Below are positions 19,908-27,820 of a stretch of DNA of 64,000 nt, one piece after another (within the stretch, counting starts at the first letter, position 1; each line of letters opens with the position of its first letter). Made by a program: the position numbers and the translations under genes. This DNA comes from Aestuariivita sp. (GTDB lineage: Bacteria > Pseudomonadota > Alphaproteobacteria > Rhodobacterales > Rhodobacteraceae): contig NZ_JAAWWD010000001.1 in the NCBI RefSeq assembly GCF_021404545.1, positions 124,001-188,000 on the forward strand, read 5' to 3'. The notes below the pieces were generated by a model. That model was not told the DNA's origin and ran no database searches. It was given only the letters and a program-made list of their open reading frames with translations.

Positions 19908-21488
19908 TCACCCATGATCCGCGATGCGGTCCGCTCCGTTGGTAAAGTGATGAGGGAGTGTTTGGGTCTGCGCGAACCGAAGCATTGTCGCGCCGTTCTG
20001 GACGGGGTGCACGGTACAGAGATAGGATTGGCCATCCGCCAGGATCAAAGGCGCGTTCCAAGTTGTGCGATCTTCCCGTCCAAGTACGAAATCGCGTAGC
20101 TCGCCCCAAAGGGGGCTGACGCCACCCACCTCTTGCCAGGCGCGCATCGCGTCGATGACGGTAATCTCGGCAAAAACCTGATCGTGGTCGATGTTCCACA
20201 GGGTGCGATAGGCTTGGTTGGTGACCGTCAGGGTGCCGCTGGCGGTGAAGACCGCAACCGCATCCTCAAATTCATCGAGAATGTTCTGGCTCATCTCCAG
20301 ATCGGCGCGGAAACGGCGGGTCAGCGATACCTCGGCCGAGATGTCTTCAAACAAGAAAGCGACGGCCCCGTCAGGATGCGGGCGCCCCGAAACGCGATAG
20401 GTGGACCCGGATGGCAGCGTCCAGGTCTCGCAATAGCTGCCATCGGTCGCGGCCGCGACCATGGATGACATCTGTTCGCGCCAGGTCCCGTAATCCTTGG
20501 GTTCCGGCATGACATGCCCATCGCGCAGCCGGTCGAAGAACGTCAGCAGATTGGGTCGCACACTAAGGAAATCTGCCGGCAGGCTGGTCAGGTCGATCAG
20601 CGCCGGATTGAAGAGCGCAAGTTGCATGTTCCGGTCAAAGATCGCCAACCCGATTGAGAGCTGCGCGAATGTCTTGGCCAGGGTCTGGACGAAATTGCGC
20701 TGGGCGGTTTCGGCGCGGACGACCGATGCCACGTCCAGCGCATAGACCATTTGCGCCCCGTCCCGATGCAGCCCGGTGACGTCGAACCATCCAGGCTCCT
20801 CCCGGTTCAAGAGCGGGATCGACGCGCGCACGGCCTCACCGCTCTCGCGGCCCGCGAGCGCATCGGCGAATAGCGGGTTATCTGGGTCTGGTTCCTTGCC
20901 GCGGGCCGCTGAAAAAAGCCCGGCATAGGCCGCATTGTGCCAGATGACCCGCCCTTCGGCGTCGATGCTCCAGATCGGATAGGGGGCGCCGTCGGTGACA
21001 TCGCGCAGCATACCCAGTTCGAGCGTCATGCTGTGGTCGAAGAACGACGGAGTCGGGCTTTTGATCGAACCATGTGCCCGAGGCATCAGCTCGACCCGCA
21101 GGACATCGTGCAAAGGTTCGATCAATACCTGCCAAGGATCTGCGCTGTCTTTCGGCTCAATCACGGTCGATCCGGTTGGAGAGACATGATCCGGCGTCGG
21201 TGGGAACCGGGGAAACCGGTCGATCAACCCCTGGCGCAGACGCGACCAATCCGTGTCCCCTGCGTGTTCGGCCACCAGATTTTCGGCACATCCGCTGCTC
21301 GAGGACAGTTCAGCCCCTTGAAAGAGCAGGACGCACCGGTCGCTGCCCGCCGATTGCGCGGGCGTTTTTCCGCGATCGGATCGCATTGCCCCAAGATACC
21401 AGCTGACCGAAAGCGCCCCCGCAAAGCCGCACAAAACGGATATGCCAATCCACTGCCAAATCGAGTAATCCAATGTACCGTTCCCCAA
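19908..21488 (-). CDS. PAS-domain sensor protein without a kinase domain
   Basis: The 526-residue protein begins with one membrane segment (about residues 11-30). At least three PAS-like segments follow: around 165-200 (GAPYPIWSIDAEGRVIWHNA), 280-330 (LSIGLAIFDRNMQLALFNPA), and 405-440 (FEDAVAVFTASGTLTVTNQA). SGRPHPDGAVAFLFEDISAE is the linker that normally precedes a kinase. The kinase H, N and G boxes are absent, and the protein ends shortly after the last PAS. It lies between regB and tsaE-amgK on the same strand, 61 bases after regB. A role as a sensor that works through a partner is inferred. Confidence 0.75.
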   Translation of the reverse strand: MGNGTLDYSIWQWIGISVLCGFAGALSVSWYLGAMRSDRGKTPAQSAGSDRCVLLFQGAELSSSSGCAENLVAEHAGDTDWSRLRQGLIDRFPRFPPTPDHVSPTGSTVIEPKDSADPWQVLIEPLHDVLRVELMPRAHGSIKSPTPSFFDHSMTLELGMLRDVTDGAPYPIWSIDAEGRVIWHNAAYAGLFSAARGKEPDPDNPLFADALAGRESGEAVRASIPLLNREEPGWFDVTGLHRDGAQMVYALDVASVVRAETAQRNFVQTLAKTFAQLSIGLAIFDRNMQLALFNPALIDLTSLPADFLSVRPNLLTFFDRLRDGHVMPEPKDYGTWREQMSSMVAAATDGSYCETWTLPSGSTYRVSGRPHPDGAVAFLFEDISAEVSLTRRFRADLEMSQNILDEFEDAVAVFTASGTLTVTNQAYRTLWNIDHDQVFAEITVIDAMRAWQEVGGVSPLWGELRDFVLGREDRTTWNAPLILADGQSYLCTVHPVQNGATMLRFAQTQTLPHHFTNGADRIADHG

Positions 21489-21549
21489 TACCGGGCTTCC
21501 CAGACATTGGCTTCGGAAAGGTTAAATTCCTGTTAACTTTCGCCTGGGT

Positions 21550-22947
21550 TCAGATTTCGATCGGTTTGTTCGACCCCAGCGGAACGGTGTTGTGTCCGCT
21601 TTGCGCATCTATCATGGCACGGGGCCAGACCACTTCGACAATCGCGCCGCGGCGATTGCTGTCGCTTGTGATGTTCTGAAAGGGATCGGTGCCGTTGGAA
21701 AAGCTCAGCTCGGCCCCGGTGCGTTCCAGCAAAGTCTTGGCGATAAAAAGACCAAGGCCCATCCCCTCGTATTCCGGGCGCGCCCGGCCTTCGCCATCCG
21801 ATCTGCGCCTGCGCACAAACGGATCGCCGATTCGCCCGATCAGATGGGATGGATATCCGCGCCCGTCGTCCAGGATCCGGATAGAGATCAGATCATCGGT
21901 CCAGACCGATTCGACCCAGATGTTCGCGCGCGCGAAATCGACGGCGTTCTGGATCAGGTTGCGCAGGCCGTGGATCACTTCGGGCTTGCGCAGGATCGAT
22001 GGCTGCGCCTGAGTACCATCGGCGATGGGACCCTCCTCGAAATGGATGGTCTTGCCACGCCGAATATGCGGTTCAGCGGCCTCCTGGACCACGGCCGATA
22101 ACGGAGCCTGGCGCAGATGCAGGTCGTCTTTGCCTGCCCGCCCCATATCGCGCAGGATGTCGCGGCAGCGGTCGGCCTGATCGCGGATCAAGGCCGCGTC
22201 CTCGCGCAATTCGGGATATTCGGAAAGCTCTTCGATCAGTTCGGAACTGGCCAGTTTGATTGTGGCCAGCGGTGTGCCCATTTCATGGGCTGCCGCTGCC
22301 ACAACGCCGCCCAGATCGGTCAGTTTCTGCTCGCGCGCGAGGGCCATTTGCGTGGCCGCCAGTGCATCGCCCATCGAGTGCATCTCGGTGCTGACCCGGC
22401 GGGAATAGGCTCCCATGAAAAGCGTGGCGATGATGATTGCGGCCCAGTTGCCAAAGACAAAGATATCCGGCACCCGCAGGATAAAGCCCTGCTCGGTCCG
22501 CAGCGGCAGGTGAAACTCGGCCAGGAGGGTCACCAGAATGATCGCCGTGCCGCCGATGATCACCGTCGACCTGAGCGTCATCACCGTGGCCGAGATCGTG
22601 ACAGGTCCCAAAAGCAACAGGGCAAAGGGGTTGTTGAGCCCGCCAGTCAGATACAGCAGAAACGATAGCTGCAAGAGATCAAAAAGCACCATCAGGAAGT
22701 TCTCGGTCTCTGACAGCCGCTTGTTTTCAGGAAACACAAAGATCGCAATCAGGTTTCCGATCACCGAGACGCCGACCGCGAGGTAGCACAGGCCCAGCTC
22801 CAGCTCGATATAGTACATCTGCTGGGCAACGGTGATCGCGGTTAGCTGACCGGCGATGGCCACCCATCGCAGCAGGATCAACGTGCGCAGCCTTACCCAG
22901 GAACTGCGTTCCTGTTCGGAAATCAACCCTGTGTGAGAGGTGCGCAT
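21550..22947 (-). CDS. regB: Redox sensor histidine kinase RegB/PrrB/ActS
   Basis: This membrane kinase phosphorylates RegA when respiratory electron flow falls, controlling photosynthesis, CO2 and nitrogen fixation and respiration genes in relatives. The 465-residue reading starts MRTSHTGLISEQERSSW at 22947 and has six hydrophobic segments to about residue 180. The quinone-site motif GGLNNPFALLLLGPV is near 105. The phospho-accepting histidine is in AAAAHEMGTPLATIKLASSE near 225, and the conserved redox cysteine region is DQADRCRDILRDMG near 265. The N box is GLRNLIQNAVDFAR and the G boxes are DDGRGYP and GMGLGLFIAKTLLER. It is divergent from senC; the upstream in-frame extension to 23580 is antisense to senC and rejected. 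Confidence 0.95.
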   Translation of the reverse strand: MRTSHTGLISEQERSSWVRLRTLILLRWVAIAGQLTAITVAQQMYYIELELGLCYLAVGVSVIGNLIAIFVFPENKRLSETENFLMVLFDLLQLSFLLYLTGGLNNPFALLLLGPVTISATVMTLRSTVIIGGTAIILVTLLAEFHLPLRTEQGFILRVPDIFVFGNWAAIIIATLFMGAYSRRVSTEMHSMGDALAATQMALAREQKLTDLGGVVAAAAHEMGTPLATIKLASSELIEELSEYPELREDAALIRDQADRCRDILRDMGRAGKDDLHLRQAPLSAVVQEAAEPHIRRGKTIHFEEGPIADGTQAQPSILRKPEVIHGLRNLIQNAVDFARANIWVESVWTDDLISIRILDDGRGYPSHLIGRIGDPFVRRRRSDGEGRARPEYEGMGLGLFIAKTLLERTGAELSFSNGTDPFQNITSDSNRRGAIVEVVWPRAMIDAQSGHNTVPLGSNKPIEI

Positions 22948-23040
22948 AAGTGTCTCAGGCCCGTTGCATTGTCTTGCATGATTGATATGTGTCCGGCAAT
23001 CGCCAAGCAACCATCCATCAATATAGTCAGGATGTCCGGA

Positions 23041-23661
23041 ATGACCCGTATTTACGCCCTCATCGCTGTCGCAGTTGTCGTTGCCGGATTGGCCGGGACG
23101 TGGTTCGCAACCTCGATGAACCAGCCCGATGATCAGTTTGCGAGTTGCCGGTCCGGGGCGATCGCGGGTGGGTCCGGCCAGATCGGTGGGCCGTTTGAGC
23201 TGGTCAATGCGGACGGACAGACCGTCACCGACGCGGATGTCATCACCGAGCCGTCGCTGATCTATTTCGGATATACGTTCTGCCCGGATGTCTGTCCGCT
23301 CGACACCGCCCGAAATGCCGAAGCAATCGATTTGCTGACCGAGCGCGGGTTGAGCGCCACCCCGGTCTTTATCTCGGTCGATCCGCAGCGCGACACACCG
23401 GAGGTTGTGGGTGATTTCGCGTATAACCTGCATGAAAAGATGATCGGACTGACCGGCTCTCCCGAGCAGGTCAAAGCGGCGAGCGAGGCCTACCGGACCT
23501 ATTACAAGGCGCATCCGGCGGAGGATGAGTTCTACCTCGTCGATCATTCGACATTCAGCTATCTGGTGCTGCCCGAGCAAGGGTTTGTCGAGTTCTTTCG
23601 CCGGGACGCGAGCGCCGAGCAGATCGCCGATACGATGACCTGCTTTATGAACGCAAGCTGA
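23041..23661 (+). CDS. senC: SCO1/SenC/PrrC copper protein
   Basis: This membrane-anchored thioredoxin-fold protein delivers copper to cytochrome c oxidase and takes part in RegB signalling. The 206-residue protein has one membrane anchor (residues 5-25), the copper motif YFGYTFCPDVCPLDTAR (CxxxC near 83-87) and the distal histidine in YLVDHSTFSYLV. I chose ATG 23041 over 23032 because an AGG lies 9 bases before it. It starts the senC-regA unit and is divergent from regB, with a 93-base shared promoter region. Confidence 0.92.
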   Translation: MTRIYALIAVAVVVAGLAGTWFATSMNQPDDQFASCRSGAIAGGSGQIGGPFELVNADGQTVTDADVITEPSLIYFGYTFCPDVCPLDTARNAEAIDLLTERGLSATPVFISVDPQRDTPEVVGDFAYNLHEKMIGLTGSPEQVKAASEAYRTYYKAHPAEDEFYLVDHSTFSYLVLPEQGFVEFFRRDASAEQIADTMTCFMNAS

Positions 23662-23669
23662 CGTTAGGT

Positions 23670-23697
23670 TTGACGTTTCTCCAACACCCGCTAATAG
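23670..23697 (+). promoter_or_regulatory. Candidate promoter of regA
   Basis: TTGACG at 23670-23675 and TAATAG at 23692-23697 are 16 bases apart and lie in the 77-base gap between senC and regA. This would allow regA to be transcribed apart from senC. It is judged only by resemblance to a sigma-70 promoter. Confidence 0.35.
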
Positions 23698-23738
23698 TTA
23701 CAAAAACCATAAAAAGCGGACACCCCGGAGGAGACAGC

Positions 23739-24293
23739 ATGGCCGAGCCATCCCTGCGAGAGATTGGACCCGACAAATCCCTGTTGCTGGTCGACGATGA
23801 TGAGCCGTTTTTGAGGCGCCTTGCCAAGGCGATGGAAAAGCGTGGCTTTGACATCGAAACCGCAGGGTCGGTTGCCGCTGGACGGGCGATTGCGACAGCG
23901 CGGCCGCCGGCCTATGCGGTGGTCGATTTGCGGCTGGATGACGGAAACGGTCTGGATGTGGTCGAGGTGCTGCGCGAAAAGCGCCCCGATTGCCGGGTTG
24001 TCGTGCTCACAGGCTATGGCGCGATTGCAACGGCGGTGGCAGCGGTCAAGATCGGTGCCACGGATTACCTGTCGAAACCGGCCGATGCGACAGACGTGAC
24101 CAATGCGCTGCTGGCGCCTGAGGATGAGCTGCCGCCGCCGCCGGAAAACCCGATGAGCGCCGACCGTGTGCGTTGGGAGCACATCCAGAGGGTTTATGAG
24201 CTGTGCGATCGCAATGTGAGCGAGACCGCACGGCGGTTGAATATGCATCGGCGCACATTGCAGCGGATATTGGCCAAGCGCAGCCCGCGATAA
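23739..24293 (+). CDS. regA: Redox response regulator RegA/PrrA/ActR
   Basis: This is the DNA-binding partner of RegB. The 184-residue protein has the receiver domain with LLLVDDDEPFLRRLAKAM (acidic pocket near 22-24), the phospho-acceptor aspartate in AVVDLRLDDGNGLD near 66, VVVLTGYGAIATAVAAVKIGA and the lysine of YLSKPAD. A proline-rich hinge (DELPPPPENP) leads to a Fis-type helix-turn-helix, WEHIQRVYELCDRNVSETAR plus RLNMHRRTLQRILAKRSPR. The ATG at 23739 follows GGAGGAG. The length of 184 equals that of Rhodobacter RegA. In R. capsulatus hvrA lies just downstream; no hvrA-like gene is present here. Confidence 0.96.
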   Translation: MAEPSLREIGPDKSLLLVDDDEPFLRRLAKAMEKRGFDIETAGSVAAGRAIATARPPAYAVVDLRLDDGNGLDVVEVLREKRPDCRVVVLTGYGAIATAVAAVKIGATDYLSKPADATDVTNALLAPEDELPPPPENPMSADRVRWEHIQRVYELCDRNVSETARRLNMHRRTLQRILAKRSPR

Positions 24294-24300
24294 ACGGCGC

Positions 24301-24321
24301 TGGGGGGCTGTCTGCCCCCCA
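24301..24321 (+). terminator. G/C hairpin after regA
   Basis: TGGGGGGC at 24301-24308 pairs perfectly with GCCCCCCA at 24314-24321 around a 5-base loop. No T-run follows, so it may be a rho-type end, an mRNA stabiliser or part of the repeated intergenic element that continues to 24354. Confidence 0.5.
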
Positions 24322-24335
24322 GACCCCCCGAGGAA

Positions 24336-24354
24336 TATTTCTGGCCAGAAGAAG
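24336..24354 (+). repeat. Intergenic element copy 1 (TATTT-N6-AGAAGAAG)
   Basis: This stretch and 57284-57302 share TATTT, six variable bases and AGAAGAAG with identical total length of 19. Both copies follow a G/C-rich hairpin-like segment after a plus-strand gene. From memory, similar tails are frequent between genes in Rhodobacteraceae genomes; their role is unknown. Confidence 0.5.
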
Positions 24355-24365
24355 CCTGTGAAAGG

Positions 24366-24850
24366 CTAAAGATCGAAGCGCTTCAGGATCTTGGTCACGA
24401 TCTCTCCGTTTTCCAGTACGTGGTTTTCGACCGTTCCATAGTTGCGAAATCCGCGGCTTTGGTAATAGATCAGACCCCCTTCGTTATCGGCGCGGATATT
24501 GGCGTTGATCCACACATAACCCAGATCCCGCGCCGCCCTGCGGGTGGCGTCAAAGAGCGCCGAGCCGATGCCGAGCCCGGTTTTGCCGATGCGCACGAAG
24601 GTGGCGATATCGCAAGCCTCGGGCGGCAGGCCGTCGCGCGGCTCGATCCACTGGAACCCCTGGACGTCTTCGGCCTCATCAAGGGCCACGTGCCAGGCGG
24701 AGCGTTCCGGGGCGAACGCCATCCAGTCGGCAAGGTCGCTAGCGGTCACTGGCCGTGTCATCGCGGTCGTACCCCCTCCTTGATCACGGCGTTCAAGAGC
24801 CGCGCCATCGACCCTGTATCCAAAGAGATCGCCTTGCGCGTGGTGATCAT
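24366..24850 (-). pseudogene. GNAT acetyltransferase gene with a one-base frameshift
   Basis: The gene should start at ATG 24850, whose ATGA overlaps the stop of the HD-domain gene. That frame reads MITTRKAISLDTGSMARLLN then AVIKEGVRPR and stops at 24758. The GNAT continuation (GGTTAMTRPVTASDLADW onward, with VRIGKTGLGIGSALFDATRR as the acetyl-CoA loop and NEGGLIYYQSRGFRNYG) is in another frame. Adding one G to the run at 24772-24776 joins them into a 161-residue protein. The upstream stop overlaps an in-frame ATG (24761) preceded by AAGGAGG, so a 131-residue C-terminal piece could still be made. It may be a sequencing error, a real lesion, or slippage at the G-run. Confidence 0.75.
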
Positions 24851-25449
24851 GACATACGCTCCAGCAAGGCGGCATGGCGCGCGGTATAGGCCGCGCGTGT
24901 CTCGACCGGGGGTCTGAGCAGGATGGAAAATCCGTCGATTAGGGCGTGATCGGGTTTGCCGAAGAACCTATCGGCCTCGGATTTGGTAAAACCTGCGATC
25001 TCGACCGCTTCCATCCAGGCGCTGAGCCGGTCGGCCTTTTTGATCTTGCGCTTGATCGTCTGGGGGATCGTCGCGGGCAGGCCGAAGCGCAGGTGAATGG
25101 CCGCTGTCAGCCGCTCGTCAAGCGCGCCGTATTCCGGACCGACGGCCGCCTTGACCGGCGAAATCATGTCGCCGATCACATATTCCGGCGCATCATGCAA
25201 AAGGGCTGCCATTTGCCATCTGGGCGCTGCGTCGCCCTCCATCCGGGAAAAGATCGCCTCGACCAGCAAGGAATGCTCGGCCACGCAATAGGCGAAATCG
25301 CCTTTGGTCTGACCGTTCCAGCGTGCGACGAACGCAAGCCCATGGGCGATATCCTCAATCTCGATATCCATCGGGGTCGGGTCCAGCAGGTCCAGCCTGC
25401 GGCCCGACAGCATCCGCTGCCAGGCACGGGGTTGTCTTGGGCGGTTCAT
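24847..25449 (-). CDS. HD-domain phosphohydrolase (YfbR-like)
   Basis: The 200-residue protein has the HD metal motif: CVAEHSLLVEAIF near 60, the HD pair in MAALLHDAPEYVIGDMISPV near 83-100, and the late aspartate in KKADRLSAWMEAVEIAGF. The arrangement matches the YfbR/HD-3 group, some of whose members dephosphorylate 5'-deoxyribonucleotides; the substrate here is not shown. The ATG at 25449 (MNRPRQPRAWQRM) gives the usual N-terminus. The stop overlaps the start of the frameshifted GNAT gene. Confidence 0.83.
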   Translation of the reverse strand: MNRPRQPRAWQRMLSGRRLDLLDPTPMDIEIEDIAHGLAFVARWNGQTKGDFAYCVAEHSLLVEAIFSRMEGDAAPRWQMAALLHDAPEYVIGDMISPVKAAVGPEYGALDERLTAAIHLRFGLPATIPQTIKRKIKKADRLSAWMEAVEIAGFTKSEADRFFGKPDHALIDGFSILLRPPVETRAAYTARHAALLERMS

Positions 25450-25505
25450 TCGGGCCTCCGACCCAATTGAGGGAACAATCACAGCTCGTAATCCGTTTAC
25501 ATCCC

Positions 25506-25820
25506 ATGAAGACGCAGATGAACAAGTTGCTATGTGTGATTGCCCTGGCTTTTGTGCCGCATGCCACAGCAGCACAAGAGCCGATTTGCATGCCAGGCGA
25601 TCAGCTTGAGGCGGCGTTGGTCGATTGGTACGGAGAGGCCCCCATGCCCGAGACCGTGTCGTCACCCACATCCACGGTTCGACTCTGGGCTTCGGAAGAG
25701 ACCGGAACGTGGACCTTGGTGACGTATCTCATCGATGGCACCGCCTGTGTCCTGAACGATGGGCAAGACCTGGACCGGTCGGTACGTGGGGCGGATATCA
25801 TCGCAAAGCTGATGCCTTGA
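25506..25820 (+). CDS. Small secreted protein of unknown function
   Basis: The 104-residue protein has a signal peptide (MNKLLCVIALAFVPHATAA, preceded by MKTQ) that should be cut before QEPICMPG. The mature part is about 80 residues with two cysteines (ICMPG and GTACVLN), which could form one disulfide. No family was recognised. Starts at 25506 and 25518 are both possible; neither has a strong ribosome site. It lies upstream of ahcY but is separated by the structured leader. Confidence 0.55.
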   Translation: MKTQMNKLLCVIALAFVPHATAAQEPICMPGDQLEAALVDWYGEAPMPETVSSPTSTVRLWASEETGTWTLVTYLIDGTACVLNDGQDLDRSVRGADIIAKLMP

Positions 25821-25830
25821 GCAGGGTCTA

Positions 25831-25954
25831 GCGGAGGCCTGCCCAGGCGGGCGCATAGGCCAAAGGTATGACAAGTTTGACGGGAAAACCGTGCCCTCCG
25901 CATTGCCCAGTACGCTTTGCAGTGCTATCTGCCGCCCTGACACATAGCTAAGGG
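25831..25954 (+). promoter_or_regulatory. Structured 5' leader of ahcY, riboswitch-like
   Basis: GCGGAGG (25831-25837) pairs perfectly with CCTCCGC (25895-25901) and closes two inner hairpins. One is CCT-GCCC / GGGC-AGG between 25838 and 25859; the other is ACGG-GAAAA-CCGT near 25880-25892. The result is a three-way junction. A later CCCT (25935-25938) can pair with AGGG (25951-25954), which is the ahcY ribosome site. I do not see the signature of the known SAH riboswitch. The structure is drawn by eye; function is inference from its position before a SAH-consuming enzyme. Confidence 0.4.
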
Positions 25955-25964
25955 AATGTGCCAG

Positions 25965-27353
25965 ATGGCAAATGATTACATCGTCAAGGATATCGCTCTG
26001 GCAGAGTTCGGCCGCAAGGAGCTGGACATCGCCGAGACTGAGATGCCGGGGCTGATGGCATTGCGCAGTGAATACGGCGATACCAAACCGCTGAAGGGCG
26101 CGCGGATCGTCGGCAGTCTGCACATGACTATTCAAACGGCGGTGTTGATCGAAACGCTGGTGGCGCTGGGCGCTGATGTGCGCTGGGCCTCGTGCAACAT
26201 CTTTTCGACACAGGATCATGCCGCCGCCGCGATCGCTCAGGCAGGCGTGCCGGTGTTTGCAATCAAGGGTCAGACGCTCGAAGAACATTGGGATTATCTC
26301 GACAAATCCTTCCTCTTTGATGAGGGTCCGAACATGATCCTCGACGATGGCGGGGATGCGACGCTTTATGTGCTGTTGGGCGCGCGCGCCGAAGCGGGGG
26401 AGGAGATCATCCCCGTCCCTCAATCCGAGGAAGAAGAGGTCATCAAGGCGCAGATCAAAAAGCGGATGGAGGCCAGCCCCGGCTGGTTTACCAAGACGCG
26501 CGATCAGATCCAGGGCGTGTCGGAAGAAACGACGACCGGGGTGAACCGTCTCTATCAATTGGTCAAAGAGGGGCAGCTGCCCTTCCCTGCGATCAATGTG
26601 AATGACAGTGTTACAAAGTCCAAGTTCGACAACAAGTACGGCTGCAAGGAATCGCTGGTGGATGGGATCCGCCGCGCAACTGACACCATGATGGCCGGTA
26701 AGGTCGCAGTGGTCTGCGGTTACGGCGATGTTGGCAAGGGGTCGGCGGCCTCATTGTCGGGTGCGGGCGCGCGCGTGAAAGTGACCGAGGTTGATCCGAT
26801 CTGCGCGCTTCAGGCCGCGATGGACGGGTTCGAGGTGACCTTGCTTGAGGATGAGCTGGAGACCGCGGACATCTTTATCACCACCACCGGCAACAAGGAC
26901 GTCATCCGGATCGAGCATATGCGCGCGATGAAGGACATGGCGATTGTTGGTAACATTGGCCATTTCGACAATGAGATTCAGGTCGCCGCGCTGAAAAACC
27001 ACAAATGGACCAATATCAAAGAGCAGGTCGACATGATCGAGATGCCGAATGGCAATCGTCTGATCCTGCTCAGCGAAGGGCGTCTGTTGAACCTGGGTAA
27101 CGCCACCGGCCACCCGTCTTTCGTAATGTCCGCCTCGTTCACCAATCAGGTTCTGGCGCAGATCGAGCTGTGGACCAAGGGGGATGACTATGACAACAAG
27201 GTCTATATCCTGCCCAAGCATCTGGATGAAAAGGTCGCGCGGCTGCATCTGGATCGGATCGGCGTTAAGCTGACCCAACTTGAATCCGATCAGGCGGCCT
27301 ATATCGGTGTGAAACCCGAAGGCCCCTTCAAGCCGGAACATTATCGGTACTGA
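25965..27353 (+). CDS. ahcY: S-adenosylhomocysteine hydrolase
   Basis: AhcY splits S-adenosylhomocysteine to adenosine and homocysteine, keeping methylation reactions running. The 462-residue protein has [34 protein letters not shown], the NAD-binding loop [20 protein letters not shown] near 245, and the invariant end [11 protein letters not shown]. It carries the roughly 40-residue insertion ([20 protein letters not shown] region) found in many bacterial forms. The ATG at 25965 has AGGGA 9 bases upstream; the ATG at 25956 is too close to it. Its TGA overlaps the next start (TGATG). Confidence 0.97.
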   Translation: MANDYIVKDIALAEFGRKELDIAETEMPGLMALRSEYGDTKPLKGARIVGSLHMTIQTAVLIETLVALGADVRWASCNIFSTQDHAAAAIAQAGVPVFAIKGQTLEEHWDYLDKSFLFDEGPNMILDDGGDATLYVLLGARAEAGEEIIPVPQSEEEEVIKAQIKKRMEASPGWFTKTRDQIQGVSEETTTGVNRLYQLVKEGQLPFPAINVNDSVTKSKFDNKYGCKESLVDGIRRATDTMMAGKVAVVCGYGDVGKGSAASLSGAGARVKVTEVDPICALQAAMDGFEVTLLEDELETADIFITTTGNKDVIRIEHMRAMKDMAIVGNIGHFDNEIQVAALKNHKWTNIKEQVDMIEMPNGNRLILLSEGRLLNLGNATGHPSFVMSASFTNQVLAQIELWTKGDDYDNKVYILPKHLDEKVARLHLDRIGVKLTQLESDQAAYIGVKPEGPFKPEHYRY

Positions 27354-27820
27354 TGCTCCGGGCCGCGATACTGGCCTGTGTGGTCTTGGCGGCACCCGCT
27401 GTCGCCGAGCCACGTATCTCGGAGACTGTTCGATACTATGCCATCACCGGGGACAGCTTTGCCGATTTGCGGCGGCAGATGGCGCGAAAGGGGCAGAACG
27501 GCTTCTGGGGCTATACACGCTGGTGGATCGAATGGTCGCGCCGTTGCGAAGTTGACGTTGCGATCACGATCTGGATGCCGCGTTTGGATCCGCGCGCGCC
27601 CCTGTCACCACAAGACCGTCATACATGGGACCAGATGATCGAGGCCCTGCTGCGCCATGAGCGGCTTCATGCGGCCCATGGGGTGCAAGCAGCGCATGAG
27701 ATCTATCGGCACGGCTGCAACCGACCGCATCGTATCATCAAGAAATGGGCCGACCGCGATCGGTTGTTGGATCGCGAAACCAGCCATGGGGCCGCAACAG
27801 GCGTTAGACTGCCAGATTAG
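27353..27820 (+). CDS. DUF922-type putative secreted zinc protease
   Basis: The 155-residue protein has a signal peptide ([20 protein letters not shown]). The mature part is in the style of DUF922: VRYYAITGDSFADLRRQM near 27, FWGYTRWWIEW, and a zinc-binding HExxH in LLRHERLHAAHGVQAAHEIY near 115. Peptidase activity is inferred from HERLH alone. It starts inside the ahcY stop (TGATG), so it is translated with ahcY although no metabolic link is evident. It converges with the GNAT gene and overlaps it by 4 bases. Confidence 0.72.
   Translation: MLRAAILACVVLAAPAVAEPRISETVRYYAITGDSFADLRRQMARKGQNGFWGYTRWWIEWSRRCEVDVAITIWMPRLDPRAPLSPQDRHTWDQMIEALLRHERLHAAHGVQAAHEIYRHGCNRPHRIIKKWADRDRLLDRETSHGAATGVRLPD

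Noticed and set aside
18096-20099. 667-codon plus-strand open frame opposite tsaE-amgK and murU
   Set aside because: It is antisense to clearly identified enzymes and lacks any recognisable motif.
22948-23580. In-frame N-terminal extension of regB by 211 residues
   Set aside because: It runs antisense through senC, has no membrane or kinase-like sequence, and the RegB family N-terminus begins at the ATG 22947.
25821-25964. Known SAH or SAM-II riboswitch before ahcY
   Set aside because: The GAGGAGCGCUGC and GCCAGGCUCG signature of the SAH class is not present, and the resemblance of the last 20 bases to SAM-II (AGCTAA before a ribosome site) is too short to claim.
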